This document shows positions 53,801 through 64,000 of a stretch of 64,000 nt of DNA, piece after piece (the stretch's first letter is position 1; each line of letters starts with the position of its first letter). The stretch lies in the NCBI GenBank assembly GCA_015146655.1, contig VKHL01000155.1, positions 1 to 64,000 on the forward strand, read 5' to 3'. This DNA is from Ochromonas danica. Lineage: Eukaryota > Sar > Chrysophyceae > Chromulinales > Chromulinaceae. The notes under the pieces were generated by a model, which did no database searches, was not told the DNA's origin, and was given only the letters and a program-made list of their open reading frames with translations. A program made the position numbers and the translations under genes.

Positions 53801-56800
53801 AAGATAGCTTGACAATTACTGGGACTTGGCAGTTGGGCAATGTTGCAAAGTCTGGTAACAAAACGTTCTCTGCAGGAGCATACTGTCGATCTTCATATAA
53901 CACTACCTTTTTGAGGGATGGATCTTCTTCCACAGGATGAATCTGACTGGGACAGACATGTCGATGATATTGCTCGATTAACTTCTCACCTTCATGACAT
54001 CTTTGTGATAATTGATGACCGCATCGGGGGCGGTTGATCGTTACTGGCGCTTCGCATGGTGACAGTGGTTGGCGGCTCAGATGGCACGCGATACGTACCG
54101 TGTGCTCACATGGATATCTTATTGGTACTTTTTGAAAACACACTGGAGGATTTGCTTCATACAAACTTCGTTTTGCACATGTCATGTTCTCGAAGATATG
54201 ACCACAGGCTGGATGAATATAATTGACCACTGGATGATCACACTGAGGCCATGGTTTTCGCTGGCTCTGTATTTTGTCATATTCAAAGCAAGGCAACCCC
54301 ACAGGGTGCTTACAATTGGGGAAAAAATACTCTTCAACTAGTTCGCACTTCCATTTATCAGTGAGCTCGTGACAGGGAACGGTTTTCTCACGATGTCGCG
54401 GACATGTACTGGGCAGTAACTGATTACATTTCTTGGTGTGTGCCAAAGGATCGAAACTATGACACCGTAAATTGCATGGATGACTGCATGGCAGTGTGAA
54501 CGTGCAGCATACCGAACAAAGACCTGCCCATTGATCTATGCAAGGCCAAGCATCACTGTGGACAGAATTGATCCCTAGCGTTGATTGAGGATGCTGGGGA
54601 CAACATAACTGCAGTGTTGAACCTATTTGAGGAGGATCTTTTTCTCGAAGCTGATGTAGTAAAATCTGCCAATGTGTCAAAGAACTTCGGGTGTTGCTGT
54701 CTCCTGTTGGAACTACTGCCTGAGAAGTGCCAACAATATAGAAACCTATTCGGGCTCGAGAAGTTGCCACAATAAAGCGATTGCGAAACGAAACGAATGC
54801 ATTGCCTGGTCGGGTACGAACCAATGAGAGAATCACCACATCATTTTCATCACCTTGATACCGATCAACTGTTGAAACAATCAGCTCAGTTTGTTGAGAT
54901 GAATTTTGACCACGATTTATACAGCCCATCTCGCGAAGCTTTTCAATGATTAAGCGCTTTTGTCCCTTGTACGGTGTGAGCACAGTAATGGACTTGTCTG
55001 GAATCCCACACAATTTCATAAATTTCACCATTCTAGCCACGGCCTTGGCTTCCGTCTCATTGCAAGCAGATAACCCGGCTTTCGGTTTGGATTGAGAATT
55101 GTTAAGAATATCCCAAAAGAACAGATTTTGAGTTAAGCATGGCATTTGGATACCTCTATCAGCCCATGATGATCGAACTTCCATGACTTGCTTGAATAGC
55201 CTGGAACCATGCATATCATTGTTCTTAGAATATGCACAATCTCCAATGAGACGCTCTTTGGTAATACGGTGGTCGATGATTTGCGTAAGATCTTTGTAGT
55301 GCCCTCTTGTTAGATCTGCCAGGTAAGGCCGCATTCGGCGTTGAACATCCAATATGCTGCAAAGAGCGTTAGCATTCGATTGCCCTGAGGAACGATTTAC
55401 CTCGACCAGCCTTTCGAACAAGGACTTCTTCAGTTGTGGGACAGTAATCTCGAAGTGATACCAATTTTGGCTTATAGAAGCTGGTAATTGACGATGGTCT
55501 CCGATCAGCTCAACTTTATTCAACGATTCAATAGCTAGCGCAGAGATTAGAGTAGCTTCCATAACTTCACAAGCTTCTTCAACTAAAATTGCGAAGGGTC
55601 CAGCAGCGCGAATGGCCGGCAATCTTTTAGTCATCCCTACAACAGTTGCACCGATTACATCAGCACTCCTCAATGTTACTGCATTTGCATTTGCTCGAGC
55701 TTTTCTGTGTTCATCCACCACTGCTGAAGAAGCACTCAAGAGATAGTTAAGCACACCACCTACAAACAGAAGAAGCTCCTGCGCAGCTTGGCGACGATCA
55801 GCTGCAGTCATCTCCCACGTCCAGCGACGGCAAGCAACGACCTTCTGCTGGAAATCATTTGAGTTCAAGAGTCTGATTCTTTCATTCTTTTCTCGAATAA
55901 GAGCTGATAGTTCAAATTCATCCTCTTCTTCACTTTCATCATCCGATCGGTATAATTCTTGGCGTTCTTTGTCGTTGTCATTCTCAAGGTCTTCTTCTTC
56001 AAACTCCGCACCGCTGGAGACATTCCATTCTTGTGGATGATTATGGCTTACCTGTTCATCGTCCTCCAACAACATTTCTTCTCCCAGGCTTAGTTCGTCT
56101 TGATCAATGGCACCATTCCTGTCTTGAAGGTGTTGAACTGGGATGTCATCTGTTATTATTTCATAGTCTTCTACTGATGCACTTGTTTGTTTATCCTTCG
56201 TTAGATCTAACGACGAATGATCGTGAGCGGGGGAGGCATATTGCATTGTTGGAATATTAGCTTTTCCAATGGTAGGTGCTGCTTTGCTGCCATCGTTATT
56301 CGTTGTCAATGAAGCTGACTTTGAACTTACTGTTCTATCACTGTCAATGGCTTCCTCGTCAATTTCCTTCCCTTTTAATTCAATTTGTTGATGTACAAAG
56401 CACATCCATCGATCAGTCCGCAAAGTGCTTGATATTTGAACTTTGCATTGATCAAATACGCACTTTTTAACTTCTTGATCCCTTCTCTCTGCAATGAGGT
56501 CAATTTTCTTTGGTGCGACTTTCTTGGCTTTGGAAGCAGGCATTTGGCTGGAATGATCTTTACAATACCACAGCTTATCTTGGTCTTTACTGGGCCTCTT
56601 GGTCTTGCAAGCTTTGTTCTTGCTTGTTCGACCACTGCAAAACACGACTTCAGCATCGCAAGGCTGACACATCAAGTTGGTGGAATCCTCAGAGCTCTCT
56701 TTTGCAGCTAGATGCTTCTCACAATAGCCAGAAGCAGTATCAATGGGCTGATTACCATCTTTGTTGTCTACTATCAAAATCTTGTCGTCACATGATCGAC

Positions 56801-59800
56801 ACTTATGATCCAAGCAGACAGTTAACGGGAAAAGACATGGTTTGATACAGCCCTCCACATCACAACGGTGATCAATACAAGTATGGTACCCTTCACAAAC
56901 TGGACGAGCTTCTGAGCAGAAGGGACAGGCATGTTCTGCACACCAATCAATTCCTTCAACTCGAGGTTGGAGACACGTTGTCATATCGCATTGATGGAGA
57001 CCACAGTAGAGCTTTCCTCCGTCCAGTTTGCTCCCAACACAATCATTCGTCTTGCAGGCGTGGTCGGAGCAATAGGGACTGTGATCTTTGGCAGGATTCT
57101 TGCATCTTCTAAACTCCATCCTGTTGTCGTCTTTCACTTGCTTTAAACATCGTGGAGTTAGAGCTTCTCCTTGCAGCCACAACTTCAGCAATTTCACTGG
57201 GTCGGATGATGGCATGCAGTACTTGTCCGTGGGCAACAAATAATCCGCAGAATTATTCTTAAAGACCCTTAATGCTTCCTCGTCGATATATTTTGGGAAC
57301 ATTTGGAGCAGTTGCAACGCTTCTTGAGGAGATAGTTTGTCATAACGACATTCATTCTCATGCTTCAAGCAGAAAAAGATGCAACAGATGAGTCGCTCAA
57401 CATCTTTATCACTCACGTCACCCGGCACGAACCATGAGCAGTCGCGAGAAATGTTCGCGTACTCTTTCATTTCACGGAGGAGCTTTTCTAAAGCTTTTTT
57501 GGCCTCTATTTCCAAAGGTGAAGAGCGTTCTTTATAATTCAACAATGTTTCATTTTCTGGCTTTCCCAATCTTATCATTTTGCCTGGAGGTAATCGACCT
57601 TTTCGCTGACTGAAGGCATTTTGAACATCAAGTAAAAACTCATCAAGGGCATGGTTCTTATAAGATAAGACTACTATGGGACCAACACTTTCTCCATTAG
57701 CTTTCAACAGCTCTCTGACCAATTGCAGCGCTTGAACTACACATACACCCGTATAACTCTACAAGAACAAGAAGAGTAGTATATATACGTCATTTCTCAT
57801 TAGAGAAACAGAAACTGCACGGCAGTTGGCTTACCTTTCCTGTGCCTGGTGGACCCTGAGTACAATGGACAGTGTTACGAATGGCGCCGCAAAACGCCAT
57901 ACCCTGAGTTCTATCCATCTCCATCACCTGAGGTAAGGCGATTATACGCCTTAACAAGGTTTGCTTATCAGCCAAGGACAACCGTTGAATGCTCTTGATG
58001 TCACTCTGATCGATAGATCGGCATATAAGCCCAACAAAAAGGTCCCTATTCCAATTATCTGTTGTGCAATCAAGTTCAACAAGCTCCTCCATGTGCTGAG
58101 AGCCTAGAATAAGGTTTGTGAACTGAAGATATCTGAGGCTTTTTTCCATAGCATCACTGCTTAGGGTTGAAAGCACAGAGATTACTTCCGGTACGAATAC
58201 TCGGCAATCTATGATGGCGAGCATGCAGTCTTTCTTGAAGAGATTTGAATTGCTGTCAAACTGATCAGAAAGAGTCGAACTATCAGATTGATTCAATAAT
58301 CTAACTGACAATTCCCCTCGCGATCTTCGAGCACATTCGCTCTTCGTATCGTCTTCTTTTGCCACAATCTCAGCCCAATATATAGGAAACCTTTCTTGTA
58401 ATGACACTCCACGGGCAGGAAGAGGTATAATTGCAGCAAGTGATGTTGGTTGAAGACGATAGGTGGTGAACCAGTTCACATTGTCTGCCGGCTTTCGCGA
58501 TTGCACACTTGACAGATGCAATACCGTGCTATCATTCTTGGTGGTAACTTGCGAAATTGTGCCATCATATATATCTGTGCTGGAAAACCTTTCCTTTGGA
58601 TGGCCCAATATCTCTACTCGTTGTTTTTGTAGACATTGAGAACAAATCGCATCGTGTCCGCGCCGATAACATCGCCAGATTGCATTTCCGCCGCACACTC
58701 TTTTCTCCCCTCTCTCAGTGCGAACTTTTGATGTGCAACCTTGCAGCCCATCTGCAGGATGAAGAATTGGATTCAAGCAACAAGAGTCAAAGTTTGCATT
58801 TCCGTTCCCTTCTCTGTTCGGGCGGTTATAACAACGGGGAGACAGTGCTGCTGCACCCCAATAGAAAGACAAGGCAGTCCATACCCCTCTCATTGTGCTG
58901 CAATAGTCTTCAATAGAGTCATAGCGATCTTTAGGCTTTTGGAAATGCAACCATTCGGCATCAAGGAGCCATTTCACGGTCGGTGTTTGACTCCAACTTG
59001 GAATGTCTGCGCTGGGCTTTCCTTCTTCTGTCTCACGACCTACGGAATGATCACCAATCAATTTTATATAAGAAGTAATAGTTTCTTCTATATCCTTTTT
59101 TATTTTCAAACGTTCTTCGCGACTGCAGGTTAGAGAGGTCAAAGCTGTCGATAGGGTCGACTCCACTCTGTCCAATGTAGCAAGGAGAGTGTCCTTCTCT
59201 GTAATTTTCTTAAGTGAGGACTCGCGTTTAAGTTTTTCGATGACTTGCAAGACAAGATTCGGCCATTCCCCATGTCTATTTCCACTTTCTAGGTAACTCT
59301 GGATCACACCAAGGACGCTGTTGTCAATCAGCTGCCGGTAAACGCTCAGCAAGTCATAATGATAATGACTGACAGTCGTCTTCGAAGCTGCACAATCAAA
59401 GCTAGCAATCCACAACTGCTTTTGGTTCATAATCAGTTCATGGAGTTGTCTTTTATCACCTTTGATGACTTTCGAGATGCTTCGACAAAACCTCTCCACA
59501 TCAGCCGACACCAAACTGACATCAGAAGTACTAGGAACAATATTAGTGCGACTTCGAGAGGAGGCGTTAGTTTGCCTTTCTCCATTATCAGCAGCTTTTT
59601 GTTGGCCTCCTCCTCTTCCCCCTTGGCCACGAGGGACCCTGTCAAAAGATCCTCTGCCACCTTTTGCATTGCTGGTAGCTTTTCCTTTTTCAGAAGAAGG
59701 AGGTTTGTGGGCTTCATCAGTTTGTTTCCGCCCTTTGGGTTTGGAAGGATAATTATTTCTTGGAGTTTCTGAATATTTCAAAGAGAGATAACAACAATAT

Positions 59801-59855
59801 TGTGGGATAAGTAGTTTTGAATCAAAATAGATTTCTTACCTTGCTTTCTTTCCAT
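50889..59855 (-). CDS. ZNFX1-like SF1 helicase with NFX1 zinc fingers and RBR-like C-terminus
   Basis: Three exons on the minus strand: 59855..59840 (16 nt, MERKQ), 59768..57835 and 57758..50889; product 2939 residues. Residues 1-110 are basic and disordered. Helicase SF1: Walker A GPPGTGKS (644-651, split by an intron), Walker B VEEACEVMEA (~1375), GDHRQLPASIS, QRRMRP, VLTPYKGQKR, DRYQGDENDVVILS and ATSRAR. About 720 residues separate Walker A from Walker B and include a Cys/His-rich repeat block (~870-1070). Residues ~1750-2560 hold many NFX1-type CGH...C units. The last 250 residues have CSICLIRQPCDNTCG (~2693) and CPNPRCNIAFDDF...CAWC (~2829), resembling a RING/IBR pair. ZNFX1 binds double-stranded RNA in animal antiviral defence and in nematode small-RNA inheritance. 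RNA binding is likely here; ubiquitin ligase activity is inferred. Confidence 0.88.
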
Positions 59856-60201
59856 TTTTTTTTTTTCTTTATATTTTTTTGTAAGAGGATATTATTAACT
59901 GGTATAGATTATTATTAATCCTAAGCGATCTGTTGTTGTCCAATTCCAATAAAGAATTGTGAATGTCTTTGTTGCTCACTGTGGATTGTGACCAACTCTG
60001 ACTTCGGCTTGACTGCCCAAGCGCTGAGCGGGTCTTCCCTCTCAAATCCAACCCCGCTTTGTGGCCTTCTGTGGAACACAAACCTCGACATTTGAAAGCC
60101 CACAAATGCTCCTTTCTAAGAGGGTAGTATAAGGATGCGCGGGAAAGGGCCAGAGAGTGATGTGCACCAATGAGAAGGGGGGGAGATCCATAACAGCAAC
60201 A
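59856..60201. promoter_or_regulatory. Divergent promoter region, ZNFX1-like / HemE
   Basis: 346 bp between the two divergent start codons. A poly-T/A tract lies next to the helicase start (59856-59880). No other element recognised. Confidence 0.5.
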
Positions 60202-61516
60202 ATGACCTTCTTCTTGCTTTTCTTGGTTTTATTACCTATTCTAACCATAGCATTTCAGACTACATTGAGTAGATCTTCTATTCATGCTAGTCTTCATCGA
60301 AAACTTGCATTAAAAATGCAAGGAACCAATGAAGATCCGTTATTATTACGTGCTGCTCGTGGAGAGAAAGTTGAACGTGTTCCTGTCTGGATGATGCGTC
60401 AAGCTGGACGTCATATGCAAGCCTATCGTGATCTATGCAAGAAATATCGTACTTTCCGTGAACGAAGTGAGATTGCTGAGGTCGCCACTGAAATCAGGTA
60501 TGTCCACCAGCTCTGCCACTCACTCAGTCTGCCACCTGCACACGCCCTCCCAGCGTATGCCCTCCCATCTCATACACACCGCTCTGCTTCATTTTATCCC
60601 CACTCAGTTTGTACCTTCTTTGCTAATCTCATTTTCTACCTGTCCTTTTATTAGCTTACAGCCATGGAGATCATATCAACATGATGGCTGCATCTTGTTT
60701 TCTGATATCTTAACTCCTTTGGCAGGCATGGGTATTAACTTTGATATTGCTGAAAAAGAAGGTCCTTTACTTTCCCCCATGACAACTCTTGAAGATGCTC
60801 AGCGAATCAAGACCATTCATCCTTATGAGTCCACACCTTTTGTGGCAGAGGCTTTGAAAGCTATTCGTAAGGAAGTAGGTAACAAAGCCACCACCTTAGG
60901 CTTTGTTGGTCTGCCATATACTTTAGCTACCTATCTTGTTGAAGGTGGTTCCTCGACAGAATACAAGAGAATTAAGACTTTAGGATATCAAAATCCCGCT
61001 GTCTTACACGAGATTTTGAATCGTTTGGCTGTTAATATTGGTGACTATGCTAACTTTCAAATTGAAAATGGTGCTCAAGTCATTCAAGTATTTGATTCTT
61101 GGGCTGGTAACCTGTCACCTGAGGATTATGATGTCTTTGCTGCACCTTATCAAAGGAAAGTGATCGAGACTATCAAGAAAGCTCATCCAGAAGTGCCCAC
61201 TATTATGTATATCAACAAGTCTGGAGCTCTCTTAGAGAGAATGGCTGACAGTGGTGCAGATATTGTGTCTGTGGATTGGACTGTGACGATTGAGGAGGCG
61301 AAGAGGCGCATGGGAGACAAGGTGGGAATTCAAGGCAATCTCGACCCCATGGTTCTCTTTGCTCCTGATGAGGTTATCAAAGAAAAGACGGAAGCTATCT
61401 TGCGTGCTGGCGCAGGCAAGAAGCATATCATGAATCTTGGCCATGGTATCGATGCCCATACCTCTGAAGAGAAGACCAAGTTCTTCGTTGATACTGTAAA
61501 GAACTTCAAGCTCTAA
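60202..61516 (+). CDS. hemE: Uroporphyrinogen decarboxylase, plastid-targeted
   Basis: Two exons, 60202..60497 and 60655..61516 (GTATGT donor, ATTAG acceptor, phase 2), product 385 residues. The start at 60202 gives a clean signal peptide ([20 protein letters not shown]) with Ala-Phe at the cleavage site and a Ser/Arg-rich transit part, the ASAFAP-like leader of red-derived secondary plastids. Catalytic landmarks: [10 protein letters not shown] (substrate-binding Arg pair), [15 protein letters not shown] (catalytic Asp), [13 protein letters not shown] (Tyr) and NLGHGI (His). The enzyme removes four carboxyls from uroporphyrinogen III to make coproporphyrinogen III for heme and chlorophyll. 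A longer frame begins upstream at 60160, but lacks the leader at its very start. Confidence 0.95.
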
Positions 61517-61802
61517 TTAGGTGAGACTCTCTGGAAGATACCCTTCAATGCCTTGGTGTCATGAGACAATAGGTGAAGAAGCGCAGCGAAAAGATAGTGT
61601 TAGGGAGAACTAGTTAATAGCTTCATACTAAGCAAAGGTATAAGATGCCGTTTAGCAAATAAACTTCAAGCTTCTTTACAGGTCGATCGATGACGAGCAA
61701 CCATATTATCCCAAATGATGGGATAACGAAGGTCTCGCCACAGTGTAATGTGCTGGACATTAGCCTAGCATCACGATGACCAATGACCAATGACGCCAGA
61801 GA

Positions 61803-62411
61803 CTAAGAAAGAGGAGGGATTGATCGGATGGGTAGGTCAACATAGAGAGGCATTGTCTTGCTGGTCATGTGTGGCAAGTGTGTGAAGGCATAGTGATAGG
61901 CCTCTACCTCCCCGAACATTGTCGTGGAGATGAAGACTGCGATCCTCTTGAACTGACTTGCATGCTCTACCACATTCCTTGACTTGATCTAATAAGCAAT
62001 TCAACATGAAACACACCAAAAGAGACAATTAGGTCAGCAAACCACTATAAGTAGTGTATTATCTATCACATCTGTTGCTGGAGATTGAAGATGATGATTG
62101 CTCACATTCTGTGTAATCCAACCTCTCAAACGATCTTCTCCTCTGTAGTCATACTCTTTCTCCATTAACAATGCAAACTCTTCTACTACGAGTTTGAATA
62201 GAGATATGGCCAGGGAATAGTCCAGGTCCATGGCAATGATAAAGATGAGTGTGCTGTAGAGTTGATCGAGGATGAGTTCTCTCTGTAGACTGTGATCCAC
62301 ATCACTCTCTTGGATAAGACCATTCAGAATCTTCTTACTACCTTCTACATCTTGACTTTGCTTTAATTCTTGGAATACTTCTTCTTCTAATCCTACCCAG
62401 AGATCCACCAT
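61803..62411 (-). CDS. CFAP119/CCDC189-like protein (possible flagellar), start uncertain
   Basis: Two exons on the minus strand: 62411..62106 and 61988..61803 (GTGAGC donor, TTATTAG acceptor, phase 0), product 163 residues if it starts at MVDLWVGLEEEVFQ. The frame is open a little further upstream behind a possible acceptor, so more 5' exons may exist. Helical; contains RELILDQLYSTLIFIIAMDL, FKLVVEEFALLMEKEYDY and a C-terminal FISTTMFGEVEAYHYAFTHL. The layout of 'LDLY ... F ... H ... YKYAFT' recalls CFAP119 (CCDC189) of cilia, but I rate this as weak. Convergent with HemE. Confidence 0.5.
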
Positions 62412-63331
62412 CTTCTTGCTTCCTGCTGCCCTCAACAAACAAACAAACAACAAAGAGGACAAGTTTTGTTCAAGGCTGGTTATAAGTCACGAAAGCAGCT
62501 GTTTCAGACAGCAGCTCACGATTTTTACTGAAGCGGTTTCGTCTCACGCCTGCCTGGCTGTTTGGGCTTTTGTAAAAGGAAGGAATGGCGAGTCTATACC
62601 CTTAGTCTATGCTCCGACTTTGATACTTGTTTCTTCTGTTAGCAAAGACAGATACATCTCCTGCCATTCTGACTGCCTCCAAGTCACCAGCTGAAACTAC
62701 ACAGACATATGCCTTCTGACAGCTTCAGTGTTAATTTTGATGACCTTTTGACCCTTGCTGGCGACTATGACTATGAAGGCTATCTTTCATTTTTATCATG
62801 TATTCATCTTCATAATCATGAACAAAGACAAGAAGGTTGTTGAATATTAACATGGACCAAGCTTCAATATATAATACCTCCTCCGACACAACCAGCAGAT
62901 GTCATTTCTTATGTGGAACGAATACAACCACTTCTGTGTGATTAGCTGTGTGATGAATTTTGAGGCTTAGTGCTGGTTGCATCTTTTATGAGGCTTATTA
63001 GAGTTCTGGTTTCCCTCAGTGCAAGGAATAGCTAACAGTGCCACTGTACTGCTATATTCTTCCTCTGCCCATGTCGTCTATTAACAGCAACTCTGCTGTT
63101 TTGACATGTTTGTTAGTTCAAAGTCACATGGTTAAATTACTGGAGATCAATTCTACTCCATCTTAGTTAAATTCAGTAGTGAAATCAAAACACATTAGAA
63201 GTTTCCAGAACACATTTCAGAACAAAGGCATTGCCATCAAAGATGCTTTAAATAAGCTCTTCACATAAAATGAGCTTAGTTTTGATAACAAGCATGGAAA
63301 GAAGGAGACGTAGGTGCAGCAATATGCATAG
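62412..63331. other. Intergenic region
   Basis: About 920 bp. It may contain 5' exons of the CFAP119-like gene. A (caaa)n tract at 62436-62451. Otherwise nothing recognisable; AT-rich 3' flank of the AIG1-type gene at the right. Confidence 0.4.
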
Positions 63332-64000
63332 TTAGATAAGAAGCATGGCTGCAAGACCGCCAAGAAAACCTAAAACTGACCACCAAAAGCTGGTTTCGGA
63401 TTCTATCTTTTTGGTAGCCTCGCTGACTTCTCTGGCATGCCTCCTCTGCATTTCAACCTTTTGTCTTGTGATCTCGTCATTTTGCTTCTTAAGTTCTTCT
63501 TCCACTAGACGAAGACGCTCATCGGCCTCTTCTTTCAACTTCTTCATTTCTTCCAATGCCTTCTTACGCGCTAAGAAACGTCTAGTAACTTCATACAACG
63601 ACGGAAATGCCTTGGATGCATCGAATGGAGATTTTGCACTGGCCCAATCGCGAATACCCTCCACTGTGCGCTGATTGCGTGCCACAAACTTAGAGAGCTT
63701 GGCTGGGTTGTGTGCAAAACGTTCCTCAGGATGAGAGTCCACCTGCCAGAATCTCATAGTAGAAACGTCCTCCCCTGTCAAATCGGTGATCATAGGTCTC
63801 AAACCAGCCATGAATTCCTGTGCCTTAGTGTCAGAAACCTTGTAGGATTTGGTAAAGACCACTCCCGTCACAGACAAGATACCTCGTCCAAAGGTATCCA
63901 CGATGAGCTTCAGCGCATTTTGCATAGCCCAGTCGAAGCGCGTATATTCCTCGTTGATGACTAAGAGGAAGCCATGCACTAACTTGTCTTCCTTCAGGTT
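63332..64000 (-). CDS. AIG1/GIMAP-type GTPase, partial (5' end beyond window)
   Basis: C-terminal 222 residues of a gene that runs off the right edge. It aligns along its whole length with the GTPase at 29891-30937: GFLLVINEEYTRFDWAMQNA, GVVFTKSYKVSDTKAQEF, FWQVDSHPEERFAHNPAKLS and WASAKSPFDASKAFPSLYEV have direct counterparts there. The G1-G3 motifs lie outside the window. A Lys/Glu coiled-coil follows and the protein ends in a transmembrane helix (FWWSVLGFLGGLAAMLLI) at the extreme C-terminus, a tail anchor of the kind GIMAPs use. The two paralogues share about half of their residues by eye, so they are not a recent duplicate. Confidence 0.88.
   Translation of the reverse strand, partial: NLKEDKLVHGFLLVINEEYTRFDWAMQNALKLIVDTFGRGILSVTGVVFTKSYKVSDTKAQEFMAGLRPMITDLTGEDVSTMRFWQVDSHPEERFAHNPAKLSKFVARNQRTVEGIRDWASAKSPFDASKAFPSLYEVTRRFLARKKALEEMKKLKEEADERLRLVEEELKKQNDEITRQKVEMQRRHAREVSEATKKIESETSFWWSVLGFLGGLAAMLLI

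Noticed and set aside
1-64000. CRISPR arrays, rRNA genes, retroelements
   Set aside because: No spaced palindromic repeat arrays, rRNA motifs, reverse transcriptase or LTR pairs were seen on either strand.

Overview
The window reads as nuclear DNA of a unicellular, flagellated eukaryote that very probably carries a secondary plastid, most likely a heterokont (stramenopile) alga of chrysophyte-like type; that lineage is an inference. Genes are compact, lie on both strands and carry 0-6 short GT-AG introns. Two proteins with plastid-type functions or homologues (uroporphyrinogen decarboxylase, Obg GTPase) start with a hydrophobic signal peptide followed by a phenylalanine and a basic Ser-rich stretch, the bipartite plastid leader of algae with red-derived secondary plastids. 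Radial spoke protein 3 and a probable CFAP119-like protein indicate a motile flagellum. A fused PP2C-cNMP-kinase protein and a Crinkler-like effector gene also fit stramenopiles.

Layout. 1-10.5 kb: a 12-bp minisatellite in or beyond an intron of a partial gene, an intact kinesin, and a 1.84-kb direct duplication (2755-4596 and 8065-10144) that brackets a 3.47-kb foreign-looking cassette. The cassette holds a decayed adenylation/carrier-domain gene and, head to head with it, an intact two-exon Crinkler-like nuclease/kinase gene. The outer sides keep the kinesin and a PH-FYVE gene whole. 10.7-22 kb: a lipase, a PP1 inhibitor-3-like gene, a Ser/Thr-rich membrane protein, a 901-residue mTERF protein, a fold-back DNA transposon beside a tRNA-Val gene, and an Asn-rich protein. 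22-28 kb: a seven-exon CCAR1/DBC1-like gene and a single-domain hemerythrin.

28.5-33.3 kb: two nested perfect inverted repeats (148 bp and 233 bp). The inner pair each carry an identical tRNA-Met gene and enclose a lone AIG1-type GTPase gene; Obg lies between the right arms. A second, partial AIG1 GTPase runs off the right end of the window.

33.8-64 kb: a GIY-YIG nuclease, indoleamine 2,3-dioxygenase, radial spoke protein 3, DNA polymerase alpha, the PP2C-cNBD-pseudokinase, mitoribosomal mS38, a 2939-residue ZNFX1-like helicase with an RBR-like C-terminus, HemE, and a CFAP119-like gene. POLA1 and the phosphatase-kinase gene share a divergent promoter with MluI-box/E2F-like motifs and a 21-bp inverted repeat. 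Exon structures were worked out by eye from splice-site motifs and frame continuity, and in all cases where I give exons the phases agree; no transcript evidence was available.
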